Assembly: GCA_021325135.1 (NCBI GenBank) | Contig: JAJPHT010000013.1 | Span: 62,001-126,000, forward strand | Source of the DNA: Pseudomonadota bacterium | GTDB lineage: Archaea > Thermoplasmatota > SW-10-69-26 > JACQPN01 > JAJPHT01 | Direction: 5' to 3' | Length of the DNA: 64,000 nt | Shown here: positions 56,843 through 64,000 of the stretch, in pieces | Numbering within the stretch: position 1 is the stretch's first letter | How the letters are laid out: every line of letters begins with the position of its first letter | Notes under the pieces: generated by a model | Told to the model about the DNA's origin: nothing | Databases searched by the model: none | The model's input: the letters and a program-made list of their open reading frames with translations, nothing else | Translations under genes and position numbers: made by a program

Positions 56843-58024
56843 ATGACCACGCGCACGCAGCTGAACAACTACGTCACCGCCTCGCAGGGCCGCGGCCCCT
56901 CCAACAAGAACGTCTCCGTCAAGGAGCTCGACGCCCTCCTGGCGAAGGTCAAGCCCCACCTCACCAAGGACAACACGTACGAGTGGGACGCGAACATCAA
57001 CGGCATCATCGTCCGCCTCACCACCAACTCGCTCCACCAGTACGAGTTCTGGATGCAGAACTGGTGGCCCGGCCCCAACAACGACAGCATCCTGCCCCAC
57101 GGCAAGATCTACAGCGTCTTCGGCGTGCCCGACCACGAGCCCTACGCCTACTACTGCCCCGACCGCCACACGGCCGTCTTCGTGAACACCGAGTACTACG
57201 GCCAGTGCAAGAGCTGGGCCCTCGGCCTCGCGTGCCACATCCTGGAGCAGAAGTACAACACGCACAGCATCCACGGCGCGTGCGCCGAGATCGACGGCAA
57301 GGGCGTCGTCATCATCGCGCCCACCGGCACGGGCAAGACCACGCAGGTCAACAAGCTCTTCAAGCACGCCCGCGGCCGCGTCGTGGGCGACGACTGGATC
57401 TACATCAAGCACCCGGACAACATCGACCAGCTCAAGGAGCCCATCCTCGAGGTCACGCAGCCCGAGAAGTCGCTCTACGTGCGCACGGAGAACGCGAAGG
57501 AGGAGCAGTGGCTCCGCCCCATCTTCGACCGCTGCATGCTGGAGAACGTCGTCACGGACGCCAGCAAGTGCGAGCACCCGCCCGGCGAGAAGTGCGCCAT
57601 CAAGGACGAGGGCGACAGCAAGTGCTACTGGGGCTTCGGCAACAGCCGCGCCATGATCCCCCGCGAGTGGATGGCGGGCAAGGAGAAGGTGGGCGACAAG
57701 GCCAACCTGCGCCTCATCGTGCTCCTGCGCCGCGACAAGGAGAGCCCCGCCGAGGTCAGCGTCAACGCCGACGAGGCCATCCGCATCCTCAAGGAGGGCA
57801 AGACGCTCATCCGCCCCGGCGCGGGCCCCCGCGAGAAGTGGGGCACCTACGGCTACGAGCCCTGGTACAACCCGTACCTCCTCTTCGCCGACCACGAGCG
57901 CCAGGAGAAGTTCTTCCGCGACGAGATGCGCGCGGCCCGCGTCGTCATCATCAACACCGGCGCGCCGGGCGAGAGCATCGAGCGGACCTACCAGCGCATC
58001 CTGGCCAACCTCGAGAAGGCGTAG
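56843..58024 (+). CDS. PEPCK/HprK-like P-loop protein, unknown function
   Basis: 393 residues from the ATG at 56843. Unlike most of the window, it has little low-complexity sequence and is rich in aromatic and Cys residues. Core: IIAPTGTGKTTQVNKLFKHARGRVVGDDWIYIK (about 154-186), a P-loop followed by a GDD, the order found in PEPCK and HPr kinase. Before it: EPYAYYCPDRHTAVFVNTEYYGQCKSWALGLACHILE. Later: CEHPPGEKCAIKDEGDSKCYWGFGNSRAMIPREWM. It likely binds ATP and a phosphorylated or acidic partner. No oxaloacetate-binding motif was recognised, so I do not call it PEPCK. The TrmO gene follows after 6 bases. Confidence 0.75.
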   Translation: MTTRTQLNNYVTASQGRGPSNKNVSVKELDALLAKVKPHLTKDNTYEWDANINGIIVRLTTNSLHQYEFWMQNWWPGPNNDSILPHGKIYSVFGVPDHEPYAYYCPDRHTAVFVNTEYYGQCKSWALGLACHILEQKYNTHSIHGACAEIDGKGVVIIAPTGTGKTTQVNKLFKHARGRVVGDDWIYIKHPDNIDQLKEPILEVTQPEKSLYVRTENAKEEQWLRPIFDRCMLENVVTDASKCEHPPGEKCAIKDEGDSKCYWGFGNSRAMIPREWMAGKEKVGDKANLRLIVLLRRDKESPAEVSVNADEAIRILKEGKTLIRPGAGPREKWGTYGYEPWYNPYLLFADHERQEKFFRDEMRAARVVIINTGAPGESIERTYQRILANLEKA

Positions 58025-58030
58025 GCCTCC

Positions 58031-58444
58031 GTGGACCTGTCCCTGCGCCCCATCGGCGTCGTGCGCTCGCCCTACGCCACGCCGCTGGACGCGCCGCGGC
58101 AGGGCGAGTTCGCCCGAAGGGAGAGCGTCGTCGAGATCGAGGAGCGCTATCACGACGGGCTCGCAGGCATCGAGGCGGGCGCGCGCCTGCTGGTCGTCTG
58201 GTGGGCCCACCTCGCGGACCGCCGCGTGCTATCACGGCCCGGGACGGACGGCGTGTTCGCCATGCGCACGCCCCACAGGCCCAACCCCGTCTGCCTCTCT
58301 GAGGTGGAGGTCGTCTCGCGCGAGGGCGGGCGCCTCGTCGTCCTCGGCCTTGAGGCCACGGACGGCACGCCCGTCCTGGACCTCAAGGCGGCGCGCGCGG
58401 AGTACGACGGTTGGTGCGGGCTGCCAGGCGTCGGCACTCTGTAA
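58031..58444 (+). CDS. trmO: TrmO-type (TsaA-like) tRNA methyltransferase
   Basis: 137 residues from a GTG. The conserved blocks are RPIGVVRSPYATP, GIEAGARLLVVWWAHLADR, FAMRTPHRPNPVCLSEVEVV and LEATDGTPVLDLKAA, which match the VirR/TsaA-like SAM-dependent enzymes that methylate t6A37 to m6t6A37 of tRNA. The C-terminus is short. Context fits: Kae1-Bud32 in the same window makes the t6A substrate. It lies 6 bases after the P-loop protein gene, so it is co-transcribed with it. Confidence 0.85.
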   Translation: MDLSLRPIGVVRSPYATPLDAPRQGEFARRESVVEIEERYHDGLAGIEAGARLLVVWWAHLADRRVLSRPGTDGVFAMRTPHRPNPVCLSEVEVVSREGGRLVVLGLEATDGTPVLDLKAARAEYDGWCGLPGVGTL

Positions 58445-58631
58445 CACCTTACACAATCCTTGAGGCGCAAGGGCGCCGCCGGGACCCGAAACCATTCGTC
58501 GAACGAATGGCCAGAACGTCCTTTCTCCCCATTCCGGAACCGGGCCGCGCAGGGGGTCCCCCGACACCCGGAAGCCCGCAAGAGCGGACCGGGGACGGGG
58601 GCTGCCCTACGTTTGCCAAGGGTGACACAAG

Positions 58632-59297
58632 ATGAAGACGCAATATGCATGGAGCTTGCTCCTTGTCGGCGCGGTGCTGGTCGTTCCAGCGATGGCCCTC
58701 GCCCAGGGAACCAACAACGGGCTTCCCGCCCCGGACTGCATGTCCACGGGCGCGGTGGGGCTTCAGGCGGTCAATGACCTCCATTCCTCGGTCGTCGACG
58801 AGACGAGCCGGTCCCAGAAGGTCGCCGTCACGGACAACGACGTGCTGCTCGCGATCGCGCTGCACAACAACGGCGCCGGGAACGTCAGCTGGGACAAGGT
58901 CCGCAGCGTCCAGCAGGTGGCCAGCCACACCATGAGCGCGAGCCAGACCGCGAAGCTGGACCGCGACGACGTGTTCAGCGCCCTCGCGCTGGGCATCCAC
59001 GACGCCGTGGGCAGCCTTGAGGCCCTCGCGTGCGTGAGCGACATCACGACCGCCATGACGCAGACGCAGACGCTGACGCGCAACACGAGCCTCGACCAGA
59101 ACACGGTCCTGCTCGCGATCGCGCTGCACAACAGCGCCGGCAGCGGCCTCAACTACGACGACGTGGCGAACTTCGCCGAGTCGCAGCGCACCCAGGTGTC
59201 GCACGACCAGGACGTCACGGTCCCGCGCGACAACACGTTCCTGGCCCTCGCGCTGGGCGCCGGCGGATCGGGTCCCAACGCGACCCCCAGCGGCTGA
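58632..59297 (+). CDS. Exported repeat protein (ALHN-type repeats)
   Basis: 221 residues: signal peptide (1-24), then three and a half imperfect repeats of about 40 residues, each holding D-x-x-V-L-L-A-I-A-L-H-N-x-G-x-G followed by a Val/Asp/Gln-rich helix (VTDNDVLLAIALHNNGAGNVSW; LDRDDVFSALALGIHDAVG; LDQNTVLLAIALHNSAGSGLNY; VPRDNTFLALALGAGG). Repeat family unknown to me. It is rich in Asp, Gln and Ser and has no anchor. CCTACGTTT near 58603-58611 could be its TATA element. A hairpin terminator follows, then two more exported genes, the last sharing the repeat. Confidence 0.7.
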   Translation: MKTQYAWSLLLVGAVLVVPAMALAQGTNNGLPAPDCMSTGAVGLQAVNDLHSSVVDETSRSQKVAVTDNDVLLAIALHNNGAGNVSWDKVRSVQQVASHTMSASQTAKLDRDDVFSALALGIHDAVGSLEALACVSDITTAMTQTQTLTRNTSLDQNTVLLAIALHNSAGSGLNYDDVANFAESQRTQVSHDQDVTVPRDNTFLALALGAGGSGPNATPSG

Positions 59298-59314
59298 GCC
59301 GGCCGGATCCTCTT

Positions 59315-59332
59315 GGGGAGCCTCGGCTCCCC
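59315..59332 (+). terminator. Hairpin terminator after the repeat-protein gene
   Basis: GGGGAGCC / GGCTCCCC with a 2-base loop, 18 bases after the stop codon, followed by a long pyrimidine tract (CCCCCTTTCCTTCCTTTCCTTC), the shape of an archaeal terminator. Confidence 0.7.
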
Positions 59333-59447
59333 GCCCCCTTTCCTTCCTTTCCTTCTCCCCTTCTTGCGCAGTTCTCCTTGAGGCGTGCGGCCAGCAGCCC
59401 CCTTTGGGCCACAACTCCGATGGCCGGGCGGCCAGGTGGCTCACCGC

Positions 59448-60287
59448 ATGCGGATGCAACTCCTCTGCCTCGCGCTCGCCGCGGGCGTGCTGCTCGCGCC
59501 GGCGGCGCACGCCCAGGACTCGAACCAGACTCCGGCCACCCCCACGCCGGCCAAGGAGCGTGGCGAGCCCTCGAGCACGAGCTACGACCTCGACTTCTCG
59601 ACGCCGGGCGCCGCCACGCTGCGCGTCGAGCAGGTCTGGGACGGGCAGCGGGGGGCCGACTTCCGCCAGAGCCTCGACGCCTACTTCGGCAACGGCGACG
59701 GCAAGCTCGCCCCGGACGAGATCGGGCACATCCAGAGCGCCGCGGTCCACGACATGCAGAACCAGTCGCTCCCCCTCCTCACGGTGGACGGCGCGGCGGC
59801 GACGGTGCAGTCGGCCAACGTCACGCTGGAGGGCGCGGAGGGGAACGTCAGCAGCGCCGACCCGGTGAAGATGACCCACTCGGTCGTGCTCGCGCTCCCG
59901 CCGCAGTCGGGCGACAGCCGCGCCATCACGTTCCACCCCGTCTGGGACGGGCACGCGGACCTCCATGCGCCCGACGGGCAGGTGTTCGTGCTGCCGGGCA
60001 CGACGCAGGGCGTGGCCGCTCCGGGCATCGACGTCACGGCCCAGTCCTCCGTGACGTTCACCATGCGCCCCCAGACGGCGCAGGACCAGACGGGGGCGCC
60101 CGCGACGCCCAGCAGCGGTGGCGGCGGCAGCGCGGCCACGCCCACGAGCAACGGCTCGGGCGGCAACGCGAGCGCGCCGCAGGAGTCGGCGAAGCCGCCT
60201 CGCAAGGTGCCGCTCCCCTCCGTGGCCCTCGTCGTGGGGGCCTGCGCCCTGATCGCCCTCGCCCTCCCGAAGAGACGGCTCCGATGA
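59448..60287 (+). CDS. Exported protein with EF-hand-like motif and C-terminal anchor
   Basis: 279 residues from the ATG at 59448 (a second ATG lies two codons later). Signal peptide (about 1-22), then a folded part (about 45-215) with LDAYFGNGDGKLAPDEIGHIQ, whose D-x-N/D-G-x-x-x-x-D-E spacing resembles a calcium-binding EF-hand-like loop. Then a Gly/Ser/Thr/Pro linker and a C-terminal hydrophobic helix (about 257-274) with KRRLR, suggesting membrane or wall anchoring. Function unknown. The following gene starts 13 bases later, so the two are co-transcribed. Confidence 0.75.
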   Translation: MRMQLLCLALAAGVLLAPAAHAQDSNQTPATPTPAKERGEPSSTSYDLDFSTPGAATLRVEQVWDGQRGADFRQSLDAYFGNGDGKLAPDEIGHIQSAAVHDMQNQSLPLLTVDGAAATVQSANVTLEGAEGNVSSADPVKMTHSVVLALPPQSGDSRAITFHPVWDGHADLHAPDGQVFVLPGTTQGVAAPGIDVTAQSSVTFTMRPQTAQDQTGAPATPSSGGGGSAATPTSNGSGGNASAPQESAKPPRKVPLPSVALVVGACALIALALPKRRLR

Positions 60288-60299
60288 CGAGACCTGACG

Positions 60300-61088
60300 A
60301 TGCGTGCGCTGTCGCTGGTCCTGGCGTTCCTGCTCGCGTCCAGCGCAGCCGCCGGCCTCGTGCCCGTCATCGGCGAGCCCGTGGCGCCGCCCGCGCCCGA
60401 GCCGGCGTTCTGCCCTGAGCGCATCACCGAGGTCACGGGCGCGCCCACGGACTCGGTGTCCGAGGCGCGCCTCGTGGGCCACGACGTCGTCCACAACGTG
60501 GAGGCGGACACGAACCTGACGCTGGCCATCGTCGCGCTTGCGGCCGCACTGCACGAGCGCCCGGACTTCGCCAACCTCACCAACTTCACCGAGGACACGC
60601 GGGACACCTGCATGCTCAGCCTGCGCGACACGCCGGGCGAGAACCTCTCGCGCCTCGCGCAGCAGCTCCACATCGCGAGGCTCCCCGCCAACGCCTCCGT
60701 CTCGCTGGAGCTCTCGACGCATCACGAGCATCGCGTCTCGCTCGGGACGCAGACCGCGCTGGCCGCCCTCGCCATGGCCGGGGCGGGCATGCCGCCGCGC
60801 CTCGACGAGGTGCTCAGCGTCGAGGACCACTCGTGGACCAACCTCACGCGCAGCCAGGTCGTCCAGCTGGACGACGACGCGCCCGCGCCGGAGCCCGCCC
60901 CCGTGGAGCCCCTTCCCGCGACGCCCGCGCCCGTGGCGCCCCACCCGCTGCCGGTCCCGACGCCGCCCACCCCTCCGCCACCACCCCCGAAGAGGGCGAC
61001 CGCGCCGACGCCCCCCGCCGCGGCGGAGCCCACGCCGGCCACGCCGACGAACGACAACGGCCTCGCGTCCCTGCTGGGCGGGATCTAG
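60300..61088 (+). CDS. Exported protein related to the ALHN repeat protein
   Basis: 262 residues: signal peptide (about 1-18), a domain (about 40-195) with two divergent copies of the repeat seen in the protein at 58632 (TNLTLAIVALAAALHERPDFANLTNF; LGTQTALAALAMAGAGMPPRLDEVLSVEDHSWTNLTRSQ), then a Pro-rich, positively charged tail (about 198-262) lacking a helix. It has no anchor. It probably interacts with the other repeat protein or the EF-hand-like protein between them. The ATG follows the previous stop by 12 bases. Confidence 0.68.
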   Translation: MRALSLVLAFLLASSAAAGLVPVIGEPVAPPAPEPAFCPERITEVTGAPTDSVSEARLVGHDVVHNVEADTNLTLAIVALAAALHERPDFANLTNFTEDTRDTCMLSLRDTPGENLSRLAQQLHIARLPANASVSLELSTHHEHRVSLGTQTALAALAMAGAGMPPRLDEVLSVEDHSWTNLTRSQVVQLDDDAPAPEPAPVEPLPATPAPVAPHPLPVPTPPTPPPPPPKRATAPTPPAAAEPTPATPTNDNGLASLLGGI

Positions 61089-61255
61089 GCCCGCGGCCGG
61101 AGCCGGCGGCCCAGGATGGCGGCGCGGAGGGCCGCCTGGCGGACCTGCCACTCGGCCACGCGCTCGGAGAGGAACAGCCCCCGGCGCGCGGCGCGGCCCA
61201 GCTCCGCGTGGACCCGAAGCACTTCCGCGACGTCGGCCGGGATGCGGCGGGGCAC
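61085..61255 (-). CDS. Possible small basic protein (doubtful)
   Basis: 56 residues from a GTG. PADVAEVLRVHAELGRAARRG, then FLSERVAEWQVRQAALRAAILG would make two amphipathic helices. An in-frame stop lies just upstream, so the frame is short. Its stop overlaps the stop of the convergent exported gene by 3 bases, a pattern common in this window. No promoter evidence. Confidence 0.3.
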   Translation of the reverse strand: MPRRIPADVAEVLRVHAELGRAARRGLFLSERVAEWQVRQAALRAAILGRRLRPRA

Positions 61256-61322
61256 GCGGGGGGCTCAGGCCTGCGGAGGCAAGAGCCTTCCCCCGCTGCG
61301 GAATCAGGACCAAATGGACAAA

Positions 61323-61532
61323 TCAAAGGGCTTTCCCGCCGCCCCGACTGAAGTAGAACCCAACTACCGCCATCATGAGTCCAACGAGAATCATGGACAC
61401 GGACTGGACATCCGGGAGCCGGAGAACCCATCCAATACAGATGATCGTCAAGCATCCGCCTATGACCAAGAAGGCAAGGTGAGAGCGCGTCCGCTCGGGG
61501 TCGCGTCCCTTCGATTCCTCGGGGTCGCCCAT
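61323..61532 (-). CDS. Small two-helix membrane protein in a lower-GC patch
   Basis: 69 residues from the ATG at 61532, with a hydrophilic N-terminus (GDPEESKGRDPERTRS), helices at about 20-40 and 45-62, and a short basic end. Base composition is lower in G+C than in neighbours, like the next gene. Family unknown. The longer open frame upstream is a less likely start because of its basic, unconserved look. Confidence 0.5.
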   Translation of the reverse strand: MGDPEESKGRDPERTRSHLAFLVIGGCLTIICIGWVLRLPDVQSVSMILVGLMMAVVGFYFSRGGGKAL

Positions 61533-61930
61533 CGCCAAGCAGAACCACCTCAATCTTGGTTGTTTCCGAGCTTTGTCACCCGTCCCGCTCAAACTTCGGA
61601 TCGAACGGATCGGTTGAGCCGGCTGGATGACACGAGGCGTTCTATATGAACCAGCAGGCCCCAACCCCCCCGGACTTCACCAAATCCACTAGATATGCCT
61701 CCGCCAGCATGGCGATGGAAGCGTTCACGCGGGGATTACATATCTCTACGTGACTTAGGATGCCACTACGCACCAACAAGTGAGATTACAGTTTCTTTAA
61801 GTAGTGAAAAACGGCGCCTCGTGCCATGTGCGAGGGAGGCGTTCAATCCACCTTCGGCGCGGAGGCGGTAGCGAACCGGCTTACACCGATCTCCAAATCG
61901 TTATCCCCTGATAGTGGGGTGGGTAGGCCA
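61533..61930. other. A/T-richer intergenic region
   Basis: About 400 bases, the least G+C-rich stretch of the window, without a convincing gene. TTCTATATGA near 61639-61648 is a TATA-like element, and TCGTTATCC (61896-61904) lies about 30 bases before the ATG of the next gene. No tRNA or transposase remnant was recognised. Confidence 0.4.
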
Positions 61931-62293
61931 ATGCTGATCCGAATCTTTCTTGTTGCGTCGGCCTTTGTGCTCCTTTCCTGCCTCGTCCCATATTCCAGCG
62001 CCACATGTGTAGGCAACGTCTGCGCGATGTGCTACCCTCCCGCCTACTGCTACGCGTACGATTACTCCCTCGCAACGAACGTGAATGGTGGCGTCGGCTC
62101 CTCCAACTATTGTCGCGACGGGTTCGGCAATTACGGGCCCTGCACCTACGAAGGGGCAGGAATCGATACAATCAGTGTCGGAGTAGTGGAGTTTGTCACA
62201 GCCGGGTTAGGGGGCGTGAACGTCGCGATCTGCCCTTACAACAGCATCGTCACCAACGTGTACCCGTGCACGTACGCCGGCCAAACCCTGTAG
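61931..62293 (+). CDS. Small secreted cysteine-rich protein
   Basis: 120 residues from the ATG at 61931: a signal peptide (about 1-24) and a short mature part with eight cysteines (CVGNVCAMC, CYAYDY, YCRDG, PCTYEG, ICPYN, PCTYAG) and many Tyr/Asn/Gly, which suggests a disulfide-bonded outside protein. No family recognised. The lower G+C content and the neighbouring A/T-rich region suggest horizontal acquisition. TCGTTATCC about 30 bases upstream supports the start. Confidence 0.6.
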   Translation: MLIRIFLVASAFVLLSCLVPYSSATCVGNVCAMCYPPAYCYAYDYSLATNVNGGVGSSNYCRDGFGNYGPCTYEGAGIDTISVGVVEFVTAGLGGVNVAICPYNSIVTNVYPCTYAGQTL

Positions 62294-62571
62294 TCCCACG
62301 CGCCGTTTAAGGCGACAGTGGTGGGTGGCATTCTCCGGTTCACCGGCTTTGGGGGGCTGAATCGTGGCCGATCCGCATTTGGCTCAGCCCCGCAGGTTTC
62401 GGGTGGTCAAGGGTCGGGGTCAAGCTGAGAGGAGCAGAGGAGCAGAAACGCTCAAATACCCGAATCACAGCCTCGCGCTTGTCTCGGAAAGATGATTGAT
62501 TTGCCCCCAGCGGCTCCGCTGGGCTGGTTTTTCGCGAAGGAATTTTCCGCAGCGCGGCCGCTGGCCCGCCC
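62294..62571. other. Intergenic region with hairpins before the Nudix gene
   Basis: 278 bases without a gene. GGGGCTGA near 62354 and TCAGCCCC near 62383 could pair over about 22 bases. CCCAGCGG/CCGCTGGG (62506-62523) precedes CTGGTTTTT. AAGGAATTTTCC (62537-62548) is a TATA-like element about 29 bases before the ATG at 62572. Confidence 0.5.
62506..62523 (+). terminator. Hairpin with T-run before the Nudix promoter
   Basis: CCCAGCGG / CCGCTGGG with a 2-base loop, followed within a few bases by TTTTT. It could end rightward transcription from the cysteine-rich protein gene. Confidence 0.55.
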
Positions 62572-63273
62572 ATGCCGACCTCGCCCCAGGTCCTTGCCGC
62601 CGACCGGCCGGTCTACCTGTACGTCGAGTCCGACGGCATGGTCTACCTGGTCCGGCGCGAGGGGAGGCTGGCCTTCCCCAGGGAGGGGGAGGTGGACCTG
62701 GAATTGGAGTTCAAGGGCGAGATGGACTTCCCCGAGGGGAAAGTCCTCTTCGCCGTCCCCAGCCTGGAGGCGTGGCCCCGCGACTGGACGTTCAAGGACG
62801 ACGTGCCGGGGCGCACCGACGTGGAGCCCATCGTCCAGCGCGCCATCAACGCGAGCCTCGTGCGCGAGGTCGTGGGGGCCCTGGTCTTCCACCCCGACCA
62901 GGAGCGCATCCTCCTCGTGAAGGCCAGCCGCGGCTTCACCAAGGGGATGTGGAACATCCCGGGCGGCTTCGTGACCTACGGCGAGCCCCCCGAGGCCTCC
63001 ATGCACCGCGAGATGGAGGAGGAGACGGGCCTCACGATCCGGCTGGAGAAGCTCCTGGGCGTGTTCACGCAGAAGTTCGGCAGCCCCTACTACATGCGGG
63101 GGCACATGTTCCTCGCGCGGGCCCTCACCACCGAATTGACCCTCCAGGCCGACGAGATCGCGGCCGCGCAGTGGTTCCCCGTGGCCGAGGCTCGCAAGCT
63201 GGTGATGAACCCCTTCGCCCGCCGCGCGCTGGACGCGCACGAGAAGGGGCGGGGCCTCCCGCTCGACGGGTGA
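62572..63273 (+). CDS. Nudix hydrolase with N-terminal beta domain
   Basis: 233 residues. The Nudix box is GGFVTYGEPPEASMHREMEEETGL (about 135-158), with the REMEEE metal-binding stretch. Downstream are FTQKFGSPYYMRGHMFLARAL and WFPVAEARKLVMNPFARRAL. Residues 1-75 form an additional mostly beta part (YLYVESDGMVYLVRREGRLAFPREGEVDLELEF) not found in plain Nudix proteins. It removes nucleoside diphosphate-linked groups; substrate unknown. AAGGAATTTTCC lies 29 bases upstream, so it is probably leaderless. A membrane protein gene follows after 17 bases. Confidence 0.9.
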   Translation: MPTSPQVLAADRPVYLYVESDGMVYLVRREGRLAFPREGEVDLELEFKGEMDFPEGKVLFAVPSLEAWPRDWTFKDDVPGRTDVEPIVQRAINASLVREVVGALVFHPDQERILLVKASRGFTKGMWNIPGGFVTYGEPPEASMHREMEEETGLTIRLEKLLGVFTQKFGSPYYMRGHMFLARALTTELTLQADEIAAAQWFPVAEARKLVMNPFARRALDAHEKGRGLPLDG

Positions 63274-63290
63274 CCCGGACAAACCCTGAA

Positions 63291-63695
63291 ATGCCCCTTC
63301 CGCGGAGAGCAGGGGCCGTGCAGCGCGGGTTCCGGTTCCTTGCGGGGGTGTTCGCCCTCCTGCTCGCCATGCCCGCCCTGGGGCTCGTGGCGGTGGGCGC
63401 GCGGGGCGTCGCCCGGCTGAAGGCGGCCGACCTCGCCCTGGCCGGCATCCTGCTCACGGCCGCGTTCGTGATCGCCTCCGCCCTCTCCTCGCGCAGCCGC
63501 AGCGGCATCCTCGCCTCCGCGGCCTTCGTCATCAGCACCTCGCTGGTCGCGTTCGCCATGGTCCCCGTCGCCGGCCCCGGCTGGCCCCAGAACGCGGCGC
63601 TGGGCGGCTTCCTCGCGGCGGGCGGCCTGGCCCTCGCCCTGTCGGCCCCGGCGAAGCCGGCACAACGTTCTTCCATGCGCGCGGCCGACTCGTGA
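63291..63695 (+). CDS. Four-helix membrane protein
   Basis: 134 residues: a short basic start, then hydrophobic helices at about 16-38, 44-62, 70-92 and 100-120, and a Ser/Ala-rich basic end. No family recognised. It follows the Nudix gene by 17 bases and precedes the phosphoribosyltransferase by 3, so the three form a likely operon. Confidence 0.65.
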   Translation: MPLPRRAGAVQRGFRFLAGVFALLLAMPALGLVAVGARGVARLKAADLALAGILLTAAFVIASALSSRSRSGILASAAFVISTSLVAFAMVPVAGPGWPQNAALGGFLAAGGLALALSAPAKPAQRSSMRAADS

Positions 63696-63698
63696 GGC

Positions 63699-64000
63699 AT
63701 GCCCTACCGCGACCGGACGCACGCGGGCCAGGTCCTTGCGCGCTCGCTTGACCGCCACCGCGGCGCGGACGTGGTCGTCCTGGGCCTCCCGCGAGGCGGC
63801 GTCCCCGTCGCGGCCGAGATCGCCCGCGCCTTGGGCGCCCCTTTGGACGTGATGGTCGCGCGCAAGGTGGGCGCCCCGGGCAACCCCGAGTTCGGAGTCG
63901 GCGCCGTGGCGCCCGGCGGCGTGCGCATCGTGGACGCGCGTTCTCTCCTCATGCTGGGCCTCCCCGAGAGCGCGCTGGACCAGACGATCCACGACGAGAC
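63699..64000 (+). CDS. Phosphoribosyltransferase-family protein, N-terminal part (cut by right edge)
   Basis: The first 100 residues are visible. MPYRDRTHAGQVLARSLDRHRGADVVVLGLPRGGVPVAAEIARALGAPLDVMVARKVGAPGNPEFGVGAVAPGG matches archaeal and bacterial type I PRTase-like proteins, with the PRGGVPVA and RKVGAPGNPE segments typical of the family. The PRPP-binding loop with its acidic pair lies beyond the edge. It is often annotated as a phosphoribosyltransferase of unknown substrate. It follows the membrane protein gene by 3 bases. Confidence 0.88.
   Translation, partial: MPYRDRTHAGQVLARSLDRHRGADVVVLGLPRGGVPVAAEIARALGAPLDVMVARKVGAPGNPEFGVGAVAPGGVRIVDARSLLMLGLPESALDQTIHDE

Noticed and set aside
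61116..61649. Plus-strand frame after the repeat-protein cluster
   Set aside because: It crosses from a GC-rich to an AT-rich region without protein-like composition and is antisense to a better small membrane protein.
1..64000. CRISPR array, integrase, transposase, rRNA or tRNA genes
   Set aside because: No regularly spaced repeats, no recombinase motif and no conserved RNA signatures were found by reading. A dedicated tRNA scan would be needed to be certain.

Overview
The window is about 70% G+C, densely packed with genes, and archaeal. The marker genes are a transcription factor B (10733-11665), a Kae1-Bud32 fusion (37081-38709), the archaeal tRNA(Ile2) agmatidine synthetase TiaS (39214-40422) and an AN1-zinc-finger rhomboid protease. 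Many genes have an A/T-rich TATA-like element centred about 26-31 bases before the start codon, which implies leaderless or nearly leaderless transcripts. Many exported proteins carry a lipobox or a C-terminal hydrophobic-plus-Arg anchor. The gene set fits a high-GC member of Thermoplasmatota, probably a heterotroph from soil or sediment. The lineage is an inference from gene content, not from a marker-gene tree.

Layout. 1-12 kb holds housekeeping and stress genes: cysS (cut by the left edge), an Nramp metal transporter with a palindromic operator candidate, a HAD phosphatase with a duplicated start, a rhomboid protease, a 3-methyladenine glycosylase, a membrane cupredoxin, a secreted PQQ-type propeller, MazG, a VOC dioxygenase, YceI, an HxlR regulator and TFB. 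12-17.6 kb is a cassette of three tandem sialidase-fold (BNR repeat) lipoproteins followed by a membrane-tethered winged-helix regulator. 17.6-30 kb holds an acyl-CoA carboxylase carboxyltransferase, a GH15-like enzyme, several lipoproteins, a lipoprotein cyclophilin, a DUF1801 protein with a histone-like tail, a lower-GC island (about 26.9-28.7 kb), a 3-hydroxyacyl-CoA dehydrogenase and a tiny ribbon-helix-helix-like protein.

30-35 kb encodes two paralogous secreted glycosidase-like proteins, one with a carbohydrate-binding module, four PKD domains and two C-terminal modules. 35-47 kb has a hydrolase, KEOPS Kae1-Bud32, TiaS, GNAT enzymes, a second tiny RHH-like protein, a second membrane-tethered regulator whose divergent promoter region has a 10-bp inverted repeat, an AhpD-like protein and a SerB-like phosphatase. 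47-50.5 kb contains two copies of a structured dispersed repeat, each flanked by long direct duplications. A third copy lies at 29.8 kb. 50.7-56.5 kb holds glycerol kinase and a likely operon of a subtilisin with WDSS repeats, a response regulator and a histidine kinase. 56.8-61.1 kb has a PEPCK/HprK-like P-loop protein, a TrmO-type tRNA methyltransferase and a three-gene exported cluster with an unfamiliar repeat. 61.3-62.3 kb is another lower-GC patch. The window closes with a Nudix hydrolase, a membrane protein and a phosphoribosyltransferase cut by the right edge.

How the genes work together. Much of the accessory content acts outside the cell (lipoproteins, glycosidase-like enzymes, subtilisin, propellers). 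It is paired with membrane or two-component regulators, which suggests an organism that senses and digests extracellular polymers. No tRNA, rRNA, CRISPR array, integrase or transposase gene was seen.
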